Notes: generated by a model from the letters alone, not told the origin. A stretch of 64,000 nt of DNA from Sipunculus nudus (GCA_026874595.1 CM049319.1:63480917-63544916), one strand, 5' to 3'. Counted from the first letter of the stretch, positions 45,838-58,418 are shown. A program made the numbers and translations.

Positions 45838-46623
45838 AAGTCCCTTCACAAACCTATATATTAAGCCGTATGATGTACTAGTATGTAGGTTAAAGTCTAG
45901 AGGCAGGTGCCCGTATATATTGTGAGACACGTGGTTACACCGGCACATGGTCCACATTCTTCATCCATGTCAGTTTCCTATTTGTAAATGAAAAGGACAA
46001 GTTATGTCTTAGACGAGCACGCGGTAGTCTTTCGTTATAGCACACACTTGTACACAACCAAAGGAGAAAATATTTTCCCAGCTGTTGGCCCAAACTCACT
46101 GTACGAGTTTCGTTGTATCCGTTTGTTATGCTGAAGACTTTCATATCGTATACATATATACAAGTAACCACTGGCTAAGTGTGTTGTTATAATTACGGTT
46201 TTGCAGTTATATGTTCGTGTTGCAGCATATGTTATGTGTAACTTATGTTTTTTAATGTTGTCAGTTGAATAAATGTTTGCGTTGTTACTTGGGATGAATA
46301 TAATTTTTATTTTGAGAGAATTATTAAATATCCATTTTTAGTGATACATCTCACAATTTTCGAATATTTTCGTGGGTATATTTATTACATTAAAATGGCT
46401 TCTATAATATTTCTATATTTGGAAAAAAAGAATAAATTGTGGGTTAGTTTATAATGTAATGTTATCACTGGATTATAATATTTAATTACTTTATATTATA
46501 TAAAATGACTGTGTTATTTTAATTAAAAATCTATCGTGCGTTAAAATATTTCTAAGAATACATTCCAAGTGCCTATAAACTGTTCCAGATGTTTCCAAGT
46601 CATAATTATCACAATTAATTCAA

Positions 46624-46696
<73 letters not shown>

Positions 46697-46751
46697 CTTC
46701 ATTGCGTTCTTTCTCTTTCTGTCTGTCTCTTTCTCCCTCTGTCTCCCTCTC

Positions 46752-46817
<66 letters not shown>

Positions 46818-46865
46818 TTTTTGTTTGTTAAGATTATTTGACTTAATTTTCTCAAGAACAACAAC

Positions 46866-46980
46866 AATATATAATATAATATAACATAATATAATATAAT
46901 ATAATATAATATAATATAATATAATATAATATAATATAATATAATATAATATAATATAATATAATATAATATAATATAAT
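46866..46980. repeat. (AATAT)n pentanucleotide satellite
   Basis: More than 20 ATAAT units, the longest such array in the window. Confidence 0.95.
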
Positions 46981-47064
46981 CGTAATACATTAATTTTTCA
47001 TGAACATTATTATGATTATAATTAATTATAATAGAAAAAAATGTAATAATACTTAATAACATTT

Positions 47065-47196
47065 ATTATTATTATTATTATTGTTATAATTATCATTTTT
47101 ATTAGAATAATTAATATCATTATTACTATTATATTATTATTATTATTATTTTATTATTATTATCATTTTATTATTATATTATTATTATTATTAATA

Positions 47197-47239
<43 letters not shown>

Positions 47240-47240
47240 G
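47065..47240. repeat. (ATT)n trinucleotide tract, interrupted
   Basis: Repeated TTATTA with interruptions near 47085-47135 and 47160-47195. Confidence 0.9.
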
Positions 47241-48969
47241 AATCATCTGACCTTTTAATTAACATTTTGTAAATGGCCGCGTGAATTGTTATATTTATAT
47301 GTTCATACTTGGCGTGTCTTTGAAAAATCAGAGAGAAAGAATCTCTCTTTCTAGACGTTTCCTCTATTTAAGCTGCACAATAAATTCAGTGGTTATATAC
47401 CCATTTAGAAATTAAACTATTACTAAAATAGAGTTTATACATCCTTGCATTCCTCTTGGTCATGTATAGACCGTTATATACAGGCTAAGTCAGCGGACAG
47501 TTTTGATTGGCGGGTTAATCACGTGTTGATGGTCAATAGATATCGTAGGTGGTCCGTATCACGTTTCATGAACCATGTTTTTACAGCGACCAAGACAAAT
47601 GCCCCCAGTCTTGAACAAAACAAGACGCTTAATTAAATTCACAGCACGTCGCGGCGATAAAACCCTTACCGGAAAGTGGTGATGTCGTAACAGGTGATAA
47701 CGTTGTTGACAGATAACGATATAAAGTGGACTGGACTGCTTTGGGGGATCAACTATACATTCAATTATTTATCACAAAGCTTTTAATGCAGTGTGTGTTT
47801 CCTTTAGACAATTGAATTTTACAAGAAGCGTAAACCTTATATTTAAAAATAGTATGAAAAATTGGAGTTTATATATATATATTTACCGTATGTAAATAAA
47901 TCATCTTTGTGTGCATGTGCCAATGTGTGTGTCGACATGCATCCATATATGTATTTGGAACGCGCTTTTAAGTATAGGCATAATATATCACGTGTTCACT
48001 TCGTATGCCTATAAAGAACTATCAAAGTGCCTGGGTTTTGCTTAATTTGATTTATCTCAGAAAGTCACCATGCTGATCTGCTGGCTACGTTTTAATCGTA
48101 TGTTCATACTTTGCGTGTCTTTGAAGTGTCAGATTTCCATTTTCATTTATCTATTATTATTGTTTACTTTCCTTCTCGTTTAACATGCATCCCGTAAATT
48201 CACGTGCATGAACCGATTAGAGAATTTAATGTGGAAATACAAAGCTAGAAAAATGAACTGCATGGTTTTTCACATAAATTCACAGGTTTAGAATTAATTC
48301 CATTAAAATGTCAAAATTTATTCAGAAATTTAATATTTTGCTTAATTGGTCTGACTTTTATTTATTTAAACAGATATGGCCATTTCAGTGAAGTCATTTA
48401 TAAAAGCATGAACCAACAAGCATTAATAAATTAATATTTTTTATACGTTTGTCAATTGTTCTCCCTCCCTCTTTTTTTTATATTTCAATTATATATATTA
48501 AAAAATGAAAATAATATATCAATTGCGACATTCATAATATTCATAATACTGAAAATGTATGATATATAAACATATACATACACATATATACATACATATA
48601 TGTATACATGCATATATATATGTACACGTATATACAATAAACATATATACAAGTGCACATATGTATGTGTGTGGGATAGTCATAAATGAGGTGAATGTCA
48701 GGGGTTACACAATCAATGTTTCATTATTTTCACACTCACTTCTGTTTTCACTTTCTATAATACAATGTTTCCTTTCCCGGTAATCAAAATATAATGTTGC
48801 TACATGCACTGGTTTGCCTATTCACTTTCATGTGGTTCTAAATGTTTGTGGTTGTGGGTTATGTATAATTGCATTCCACAATTTCCAGGTTTATCTGGGT
48901 ATGACTGTGGTAAAAGTTTTATTAGTCGCACATTGGGGGTATAAAACTACATGTATATGAGACTGTTTG

Positions 48970-49235
48970 CATTCGTGATGAAGGGCACGAGTCTGAACTG
49001 GGCTTCTAGTCAGGACTCGAGTCAGAACTCGAGGATCTCGGACTCGGACTTGAACTCAAGGGTGATGCATGGACTCGGATTTGTGCTCGGACTCGGTGGA
49101 CAGAACTCGAGATATCAAACCGAGTGTCTCAAGGGTGATGCATGGACTCGGATTTGTGCTCGGACTCGGTGGACAGAACTCGAGATATCAAACCGAGTCT
49201 ATGTCGAATCCAAAGGGAAAAAAGACTCTGTTACA
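48970..49235. repeat. Dispersed GACTC-rich element, copy C, with a 73-bp internal duplication
   Basis: Inverse orientation of the GAGTCC family (GGACTCGAGTCAG, CTCGGACTCGGACTTG). Bases 49055-49127 and 49128-49200 are a nearly perfect 73-bp tandem duplication beginning CTCAAGGGTGATGCATGG. Confidence 0.7.
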
Positions 49236-49284
49236 TAAGATTTGACGTTAAGATTAGGGAACATACAAGAACTATATAGAAACT

Positions 49285-49349
<65 letters not shown>

Positions 49350-49530
49350 CATATTGAAAAAAAAATATCAAAACAGTTCTTGACTGTTTCTACAAAACTC
49401 TCAACATCTAGAGATAAATGTATTTAGTCATTACAGTAAGCATGTGTAAACTATAACAAAAATATATATGCCAATCTCCAATATATATTTAAAAGTGTTT
49501 TAAATAAAGATTATTATTATTATTATGCTC
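49236..49530. repeat. (TA)n tract and AT-rich spacer inside or beside the GACTC element
   Basis: (TA)n occupies 49290-49347; an AT-rich spacer follows. Confidence 0.6.
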
Positions 49531-49639
49531 AAGCTCTTCAAAACACTTTGACTCGAATATTGTGACTTGGACTCGAACCGAAAGGACTCTGACTATGACT
49601 TAAACGGCTTAGACTTGGACCAGAAGTTGGACATGAATG

Positions 49640-49640
<1 letters not shown>
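49531..49640. repeat. GACTC-rich segment, copy D or second arm of copy C
   Basis: TTTGACTCGAATATTGTGAC, TTGGACTCGAACC and GGACTCTGACTATGAC recur about 300 bases after copy C, as the two arms do in copy B. Confidence 0.5.

Positions 49641-49703
<63 letters not shown>
49641..49703. repeat. (ATT)n trinucleotide tract
   Basis: About 20 perfect ATT units. Confidence 0.95.
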
Positions 49704-49705
<2 letters not shown>

Positions 49706-50760
49706 ATTATAAACTAACTAAATAAATATTAATTATGGAAAAAGATGGATATTAATTTAGGAATGATGAACTGAAGTCAAAATTATTCATTTGCTGAAGA
49801 ACAAAATGGCAATTGCCGAGAGAATATGAAATAGAAAGTAGAAAAAACCAAACATGATTTGATTTTTATTATGATTTTTTCTTCAATCATAATACTCTAA
49901 TTTTCTTAGCATACGTGAAGGCAGATGTGATTTTTTTTTAACTCTTTCCAGATATCCGATTATATTTGTTTATGTATAAAAAAAAATATCTATATTCAAA
50001 CACGTGCACACATGCACGGAAAACAAGTGGGCTTTTTGTTCGGTTGAAAAAGTGTTCCCCCATTTTTACGATAATAATGTAAAATGTTTCCCAAACAATG
50101 TTTTCGATCAAATATCCAATTTTAAAATTCATTTCGAATATATTCCATTGTAATCTCAAAGTTAATAAATCTAATTTTAAATATGACCGGCACATAAATA
50201 TGAGATACATTTACAACTTTAAGATAAAAAAATACCACATTAAGTAACTTTCAGTATAGACTACAATTTGTAAAGATAGGGTTTTAATTGGCATTATTAA
50301 AACGTATCACAAACTATACATGGACAAATAAATTCTTTAATACACAAAAGGTAAGTGTATGCATGGCGTAGCCGATGTATATTGACGCTAACAACATCTG
50401 TACCGACTAAGCACTCACCCGATGAAACCGAAACCAAATCTATGAAATCTAATACGTCAAGATAGCCGCCTTACGTAAAGAAATGTTGTTCTGCCAAGAC
50501 CCGCTGTCGGCATGGTGATCGTCTCGTGACGTAAGGCAGCTGACAGATGGAGGCTGATCGTGCAGACGTCACTATGCCAGCGTTACTCCCTGTACCCCCA
50601 AGGGTTGAGCCACATATAAGGCTTGAGCATATTAAGCACTCTTCTCTTTACCTGAGCCAAAAGTCTTTTGTATTGTAAACAAAAATCCAGACAACTGCAA
50701 AGGAATTTGTTATAACAATTTTTGTGGTACATGTAATGGTAATTATAGTAGTACTACATG
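49704..50760. other. AT-rich non-coding stretch
   Basis: No gene. A GC-richer patch is at 50455-50620. Confidence 0.45.
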
Positions 50761-50769
50761 TTATACTAA

Positions 50770-50960
50770 TACTAAAGTAGTAGTAGAAGTAGTAGAAGTA
50801 GTAGAAGTAGAGGTAGAAGAAGTAGTAGTAGTAGTTGTAGTAGTTGTTGTAGTAGTAGTAGTAGTAGTAAAAGTAGTAGTAGTAGTATAGCAGTAGCAGT
50901 AGCAGTATAGCAGTAGCAGTAGCAGTAGAAGTAGTAGTAATGATAATAATAATAATAATA
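50770..50960. repeat. (GTA)n trinucleotide array with variants
   Basis: GTAGTAGAA, GTAGTTGTA and GCAGTAGCA variants grade into AAT units; both strands therefore show Tyr/Thr/Ser homopolymer ORFs. Confidence 0.92.
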
Positions 50961-50981
50961 CATGTAGTTGCTTGTAAGGAG

Positions 50982-51290
50982 ACAAAAATATGTGGCAACC
51001 ACAGTATTTATTATTTAAAATATTGCAAAAAACCTAGATATCTATACAAGAGAGATGCAAGCACAAGCGCTGGAGAATGATATGTAGACATTGCAGCTAA
51101 AATCTTAGATGCTATCTTACAGGTGCATGTAAAGATACAAAAATATGTGGCAACCACACTATTTATTTTTCAAAATATTGAAAAAAACCCTAGATATCTA
51201 TACAAGAGTGATGCAAACACAAATACTGGAGAATGATATGTGGACAGTGCAGCAAAAATCTGAAATGCTGTCTTACAGTATATCTCTTCA
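50982..51290. repeat. Tandem duplication, period 155 bp
   Basis: ACAAAAATATGTGGCAACCA at 50982 and 51137, followed in both by CCTAGATATCTATACAAGAG, CTGGAGAATGATATGT and GTCTTACAG/ATCTTACAG. Copies differ by scattered substitutions. Confidence 0.9.
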
Positions 51291-52298
51291 CTCTCAAAGT
51301 GTGATTTATAGCCATATAGAACAACCACCCTGCATGATTCAACATGCAATGTTACAAAACTATGAGTACAGAGTAGAAAGAATTAGAACAAAAAAAAATT
51401 AATGTACATACGTATACCGATCACTATTAATGTACTTAATATAAATGTACAATGTTTTCACGTGCATGTTGCATGTTTTGTGTTTCATGCCAGGTACATA
51501 TACATAGAATGTTGCACAGGTATAAAACCTATGTGAATAATGTAAATTGCCTGGAGATATACACACGAACTAACACACGCACATGTACACATGCCATTTA
51601 CATCTGTAGCTAAGGGCCACATATGACTGTTAACTTTGCATGGCCCGACAGATGATACCTCGAAACAATAATTAACTTATAAAAAAAAATCATCTTTATA
51701 AACCCTTTGTTAAACAATGGAGACATTAGTATACATCCCATCGTTAGATATACGGCGCTTCGGTATACCCCATATTTCCTAATAATGTAAATTTTATGGG
51801 ATTTATGGTAACATATGGAAGACGTTCCCCCTTAGGACACACTAGGTATCGTTCGTGAAAACTTAGTGGAGTTGCGTGACAACGATTTAAAGCTACCGTG
51901 TGTTCCATGGGCCGAGTTACCCGCTGGGTACACTTGCCTAGTCTCGATAAACCGTTCATAAATTTCCCCCAATAATATTAAATTCCTCAGTATTACCTTG
52001 GAAATAGGGGTGTCAATACAGGGGTCGGGGGTTGCCCCCCCCCCCTTTAAGCAAGTTGGCGATGGTCAATTTAATCATCCCCAAGCTATTCAGAAAATAA
52101 TATTTATATACTGAAAATAAAAATAAATAAATAATTAGAATCAAAGAGTTTGTTTCGATTTCTGAGTTCACTATGAAATATTATACATCTAAACCTGGTA
52201 AAGAGCTAACAAACACTGGAATCATAATACGTGCATCTTACCTTTGTAAAACTGAAAACTTAATTTTTGTTATATTTGAAATGTGTCATACAGATAAT

Positions 52299-52361
<63 letters not shown>

Positions 52362-52912
52362 TTATATATACACATATATATGTTTATAAAAATGTTGTCC
52401 TATATCTTTGATTACCCTCCTACGCCTGCGAGTCACCCCCATCCACCCCCCCCCCCCCCCCACATACACTCTTGAAGATAAATTGACGCCACAGCGTGGA
52501 AATATGGAAAATGACCGTTGAACCCCCCTTACAACACGTAGCATAGTTCCCAGCATTTTAAGTCCGAAAACAAACATTTCCAAGGCGAGCCAACAGAGGT
52601 GTTAGTGAGAACAAGCGCTATCGTTAGTTATAATATAGGCATAAACTGATACTAGAAGCCTATTTGACCTAAAATAATATTATATAACTAATCTAAATTA
52701 GTTCCACGGTCATTTGTGGCCCTGGATATTTCAGAAGTAAATTTTTACGTATCTGTTTCTGTGTGTGTTTATATACGTTTGTATATATACCAACTCTGTA
52801 GATAATATATATTTTTTACCATCTCGACATCATATGTATGCATTTGCTTTATCACAGGGATCTTTAAGCTTGGTTGTCAGTAAGTCTGGTTTGCAAACCT
52901 AAGATCGGCACA
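51291..52912. other. Non-coding, with (TA)n at 52304-52355
   Basis: Two poly-C runs (about 52037 and 52447), one (TA)n tract, and no supported ORF. Confidence 0.5.
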
Positions 52913-53040
52913 TAAGTGTGGTTGTTAAAAAAAATGTTTTCCACAATATGTGGTTCTATTAAAGTGTGGTTGTCACTGTGTGGTTGTCACATCGTGGTTA
53001 TCACAGTGTGGTTTTCACAGTGTGATTGTCACAGTGTGGT

Positions 53041-54912
53041 TATCATGGTGTGGTTTTCACAGTGTGGTTGTCACTGTGTGGTTGTCACATCGTGGTTATC
53101 ACAGTGTGGTTGTCAAAGTGTGGTTGTAACAGTGTGGTTATCAAAGTGTGGTTGTCACTGTGTGGTTGTCACATCGTGGTTATCACAGTGTGGTCGTCAA
53201 AGTGTGGTTGTCAAATCGTGGTAATCCCAGTGTGGTTGTCAAAGTGTGGTTGTCACAGTGTGGTTGTCATTTCGTAGTTGTCACAGTGTGGTTGTCACAT
53301 CGTGGTTATCACATCGTGGTTGTCAAAGTGTGGTTGTCACAGTGTGGTTGTCATTTCGTAGTTGTCACAGTGTGGTTGTCACATCGTGGTTATCTCATCG
53401 TGGTTGTCAAAGTGTGGTTGTCACAGTGTGGTTGTCATTTCGTAGTTGTCACAGTGTGGATGTCACATCGTGGTTATCACAGTGTGGTCGTCAAAGTGTG
53501 GTTGTAACAGTGTGGTTATCACAGTGTGGTTGTCACATTGTGGTTATCACAGTGTGGTTATCACAATGTGGTTGTCAAAGTGTGGTTGTAACAGTGTGTT
53601 TATCACAGTGCGGTTGTCACAGTGTGGTTGTCACAGTGTGGTTATCAAAGTGTGGTTTTCACAGTGTGGTTGTCACTGTGTGGTCGTCACATCGTGGTTA
53701 TCACAGTGTGGTTGTCAAAGTGTGGTTGTCACATCGTGGTTACCACAGTGTGGTTGTCACAGTGTGGTTGTCATTTCGTAGTTGTCACAGTGTGGTTGTC
53801 ACATTGTGGTTATCACAGTGTGGTTGTCAAAGTGTGGTTGTAACAGTGTGGTTATCACAGTGCAGTTGTCACAGTGTGGTTGTCACAGTGTGGTAATCAA
53901 AGTGTGGTTTTCACTGTGTGGTTGTCACTGTGTGGTCGTCACATCGTGGTTGTCGCATCGTGGTTGTCACAGTGTGGTTATCACATTGTGGTTGTCACAG
54001 TGTGGTTTTCACATCCTGGTTGTCACAGTGTGGTTGTCACATCGTGATTGTCACAGTGTGGTTGTCACAATAAGGTTGTCACAGTATGGTTGTCACAGTG
54101 TTGTTGTTACAGTGTGGTTGTCACAGTGTGGTTGTCACATCGTGGTTGTCACAGTGTGGTTGTCACAATGTGGTTGTCACAGTATGGTTGTCACAGTGTT
54201 GTTGTTACAGTGTGGTTGTCACAGTGTTGTTGTTACAGTGTGGTTGTCATAGTGTGGTTGTCACAGTGTTGTTATCACAGTGTGGTTATCACAATGTGGT
54301 TGTCAAAGGGTGGTTGTAACAGTGTGGTTATCACAGTGCGGTTGTCACAGTGTGGTTGTCACAGTGTGGTTGTCACATCGTGGTTGCCACAGTGTGGTGT
54401 CACATCGTGGTTGTCACATCGTGGTTGTCACAGTGTGGTTGTGACAGTGTGGTTGTCACACCGTGATTGTCATATCGTGGTTGTCACTGTGTGATTGTCA
54501 TATTGTGGTTGTCACAGTGTGGTTGTCGCATCGTGGTTGACACAGTGTGGTTGTCACAATGTGGTTGTCACATCGTAATTGTCACAGTGTGGTTGTCACA
54601 CCGTGGTTGTCACATCGTGGTTGTCACTGTATGATTGTCACATCGTGGTTGTCACAGTGTGGTTGTCGCATCGTGGTTGTCACAATGTGGTTGTCACAGT
54701 AGGGTTGTCACATCGTTATTGTCACAGTGTGGTTGTCACATCGTGGTTGTCACAGTGTTGTTGTGACAGTGTGGTTGTCTCAGTTTGGTTGTCACATCCT
54801 GGTTGTCACAGTGTGGTTGTCACATCCTGGTTGTCAAATCGTGGTTGTTACAGTGTTATTGTCTCAGTCCGGTTATCACAGTATGGCTATCACAGTGTGG
54901 TTCTCGAAAGGT
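53041..54912 (+). repeat. Higher-order block 1 of the minisatellite
   Basis: The order of unit variants from 53041 to 54912 is repeated at 54986-56786. The offset is 1945 at the left edge, 2001 through most of the block (53246 with 55247; 54048 with 56049), and 1874 at the right (54579 with 56453). The steps equal 4 extra units in block 2 and 9 units plus one base missing from it. Confidence 0.9.
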
Positions 54913-54985
54913 AGTTGTCACATGGTGGTTGTCACAGGGTGGTTGTCATATCGTGGTTATCACATTGTGGTTGTCACAGTGTGGT

Positions 54986-56786
54986 TATCATGGTGTGGTT
55001 TTCACAGTGTGGTTGTCACTGTGTGGTTGTCACATCGTGGTTATCACAGTGTGGTTGTCAAAGTGTGGTTGTAACAGTGTGGTTATCAAAGTGTGGTTTT
55101 CACAGTGTGGTTGTCACAGTGTGGTTTTCAAAGTGTGGTTTTCACAGTGTGGTTGTCACTGTGTGGTTGTCACATCGTGGTTATCACAGTGTGGTCGTCA
55201 AAGTGTGGTTGTCAAATCGTGGTAATCACAGTGTGGTTGTCAAAGTGTGGTTGTCACAGTGTGGTTGTCATTTCGTAGTTGTCACAGTGTGGTTGTCACA
55301 TCGTGGTTATCACATCGTGGTTGTCAAAGTGTGGTTGTCACAGTGTGGTTGTCATTTCGTAGTTGTCACAGTGTGGTTGTCACATCGTGGTTATCTCATC
55401 GTGGTTGTCAAAGTGTGGTTGTCACAGTGTGGTTGTCATTTCGTAGTTGTCACAGTGTGGATGTCACATCGTGGTTATCACAGTGTGGTCGTCAAAGTGT
55501 GGTTGTAACAGTGTGGTTATCACAGTGTGGTTGTCACATTGTGGTTATCACAGTGTGGTTATCACAATGTGGTTGTCAAAGTGTGGTTGTAACAGTGTGT
55601 TTATCACAGTGCGGTTGTCACAGTGTGGTTGTCACAGTGTGGTTATCAAAGTGTGGTTTTCACAGTGTGGTTGTCACTGTGTGGTTGTCACATCGTGGTT
55701 ATCACAGTGTGGTTGTCAAAGTGTGGTTGTCACATCGTGGTTATCACAGTGTGGTTGTCACAGTGTGGTTGTCATTTCGTAGTTGTCACAGTGTGGTTGT
55801 CACATCGTGGTTATCACAGTGTGGTTGTCAAAGTGTGGTTGTAACAGTGTGGTTATCACAGTGCAGTTGTCACAGTGTGGTTGTCACAGTGTGGTTATCA
55901 AAGTGTGGTTTTCACTGTGTGGTTGTCACTGTGTGGTCGTCACATCGTGGTTGTCGCATCGTGGTTGTCACAGTGTGGTTGTCACATTGTGGTTGTCACA
56001 GTGTGGTTTTCACATCCTGGTTGTCACAGTGTGGTTGTCACATCGTGATTGTCACAGTGTGGTTGTCACAATAAGGTTGTCACAGTATGGTTGTCACAGT
56101 GTTGTTGTTACAGTGTGGTTGTCACAGTGTGGTTGTCACATCGTGGTTGTCACAGTGTGGTTGTCACAATGTGGTTGTCACAGTATGGTTGTAACAGTGT
56201 GGTTATCACAGTGCGGTTGTCACAGTGTGGTTGTCACAGTGTGGTTGTCACATCGTGGTTGCCACAGTGTGGTGTCACATCGTGGTTGTCACATCGTGGT
56301 TGTCACAGTGTGGTTGTGACAGTGTGGTTGTCACTCGTGATTGTCATATCGTGGTTGTCACTGTATGATTGTCATATCGTGGTTGTCACAGTGTGGTTGT
56401 CGCATCGTGGTTGACACAGTGTGGTTGTCACAATGTGGTTGTCACATCGTAATTGTCACAGTGTGGTTGTCACACCGTGGTTGTCACATCGTGGTTTTCA
56501 CTGTATGATTGTCACATCGTGGTTGTCACAGTGTGGTTGTCGCATCGTGGTTGTCACAATGTGGTTGTCACAGTAGGGTTGTCACATCGTTATTGTCACA
56601 GTGTGGTTGTCACATCGTGGTTGTCACAGTGTTGTTGTGACAGTGTGGTTGTCTCAGTTTGGTTGTCACATCCTGGTTGTCACAGTGTGGTTGTCACATC
56701 CTGGTTGTCAAATCGTGGTTGTTACAGTGTTATTGTCTCAGTCCGGTTATCACAGTATGGTTATCACAGTGTGGTTCTCGATAGGT
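54986..56786 (+). repeat. Higher-order block 2 of the minisatellite
   Basis: Near-identical to block 1, including rare variants such as CAATAAGGTTGTCA, TTCTCGA(A/T)AGGTAG and CAGTAGGGTTGTCA, so it arose by one recent duplication of about 1.9-2.0 kb rather than by unit-by-unit expansion. Confidence 0.9.
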
Positions 56787-57058
56787 AGTTGTCACATGGT
56801 GGTTGTCACATGGTGGTTGTCACATCGTGGTTATCACATTGTGGTTGTCACAGTGTGGTTATCACAGTGTGGTTGTCACGTAGTGGTTTTCAAAGTGTGG
56901 TTGTCACATCGTGGTTGTCACAGTGTGGTTGTCACAGTGTGATTGTCACAGTGTGCTTGTCACATCGTTGTTGTTACAGTGTGATTGTCACAGTGTGGTT
57001 GTAACAATGTGGTTGTCATATCGTGGTTGTCACAGTGTGGTTATCACAGTGTGGTTGC

Positions 57059-58392
57059 TAGGAGGTGTGCTAGTCACAGTGTGTCACTTAGTTTGGTTGT
57101 CAAAAAGCTTGGTTTTCACAAAGTCCAGTTTTTTTTTCAAAAAATATTTTCCACAAAATATGGTTGACAGAAAGTATGGGTGCTACAATATGTGGTTGTC
57201 ATAATGTGTGGTTCCTTTAATGTCTGGTTGTAACAAAGTGTGTTTTCCACAATATGTGGTTCTCATAACATGTGGTTGTCCTTAAGTGTGTTGCTAAAAT
57301 GTGTTTTGTCAAAAGTGTGGTTGCTACGATGTGTATTTGTAATAAAGTGTGGATGCTACAATGTTTGATTGTCACAAAGTATGGTTGCTACCATATATGG
57401 TTGCCAGTGTCTGAGATTTTTTAGATTGTGTGGTTGCTACAATGTATGAATGCTATAATGTGTACTTGTCACAAAGTGTGGTTGCTAAAATGTTTGGTTG
57501 TTACAAAGTGTGGTTGCTACAATATTTGGTTGCCAGAGTGTGTTTGTTACATAGTGTGGTTGTCACAAAGTTTGGTTGCTAAAACTTGTGGTTTTAACAA
57601 AGTGTGGTTGCTACAATCAGTGCTTGCCAGAGTGTGTTTGTCACAGAGTGTGTTTGTCACAGAGTGTGGTTTTCACAAAGCATTGTTGCCACAAAGTATG
57701 ATTTCCACAATATGTGGTTCTCATAAAGTTTCGTTGTCACAAAATGTAGTTGTTACAATGTATGGTTGGTACGAAGTGTGTTTTTCACAAAGCGTTGTTG
57801 TCACACATTGTGGTTGCTAAAATGAGGATATGGTCACAAAGTTTTGTTACTACAATGTGTTGGGTTGTCCCAAAGTGTGGTTGTAACAAAGCGTGGTTGT
57901 CACAATGGATGATTTTCACATAGTGCAGTTGTAAGAAGGTATGGTTGTTACAAAGTTTGGTTGCTACAATGTGTATTTGTCACAAATTTGGGTAGCTACA
58001 AGGTAAGGTTGTCTCAAAGCGTGGTTGCTTCAATGTGTGGTTGTCACAAAATGTGGTTGCTACAAAGTGTCGTTATTACAGAGTGTGCTTGTTACAAAGT
58101 GTGGCTGTCACAAAGTATGTTTTCCACAATATGTGGTTCTCATTAAATGTGGTTGTCACTATATAGGTGCTGTTGCTACAATGTGTGGTCGTCACAAAGT
58201 GTGTTTTCCAAAATATGTGGTTCTCATAAAGTTTGTTTGTCACAAAGCGTTTCGTTTTTGTCACAAAGTGCGGTTGTCACAAAGTGTTGATTGTCACAAA
58301 GTGTGGTTGTCAGAATTTATGTCACAAAGTGTGGATGCTACAATGTGTGATTGTGACAAAGTATGGTTGCTACAATGAGTTGCTGTCACTAT
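57059..58392 (+). repeat. Decayed right flank of the minisatellite
   Basis: Units lengthen to about 16 bases and diverge (AAAGTGTGGTTGCTAC, ACAATGTGTGGTTGTC), but GTGGTT/TTGGTT remains the most repeated word. The array ends at a GA tract (58420-58440). Confidence 0.85.
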
Positions 58393-58418
58393 AGGCTGTC
58401 ATTATAATATATACATAT

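Larger units (their letters stand above)
43451..48950. other. Upstream region: microsatellite-rich, no gene supported
   Basis: A GC-richer patch lies at 44470-44830. A poly-C run of about 20 is at 45366-45385, followed by CT repeats, then a small palindromic CACCCGGTGT-type region at 45428-45500. (TA)n at 45771-45838, 46627-46694 and 46757-46815. Confidence 0.45.
52913..58392 (+). repeat. Large minisatellite, 14-bp core unit CAGTGTGGTTGTCA
   Basis: From about 52961 to 57058 the sequence is made of 14-bp units with the consensus CAGTGTGGTTGTCA (roughly 290 copies). Recurrent variants are CATCGTGGTTGTCA, AAGTGTGGTTGTCA, CAGTGTGGTTATCA and CATTTCGTAGTTGT. Both edges (52913-52960 and 57059-58392) use longer, decayed units near 16 bp (TGTGGTTGCTACAAAG type). 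The unit has no stop in any plus frame and 14 is not a multiple of 3, so all three frames stay open and encode the same 14-residue pattern (SQCGCHSVVVTVWL); the minus strand has TGA in every unit. Not a coding gene. Confidence 0.97.

Noticed and set aside
46569-47062. ORFs of alternating Tyr-Ile with Leu/Tyr runs
   Set aside because: Translations of (TA)n and (AATAT)n microsatellites; the same applies to all Tyr-Ile, Ser-Leu and Arg-Glu repeat ORFs in the window.
52916-57204. Long Cys/Val/Trp-rich ORFs in all plus frames, up to 275 codons
   Set aside because: They are by-products of a stop-free 14-bp satellite: all three frames encode the same rotated repeat and none has a start context or a non-repeat domain.
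52913-58392. CRISPR-like array
   Set aside because: Units are contiguous with no spacers and the genome is eukaryotic.
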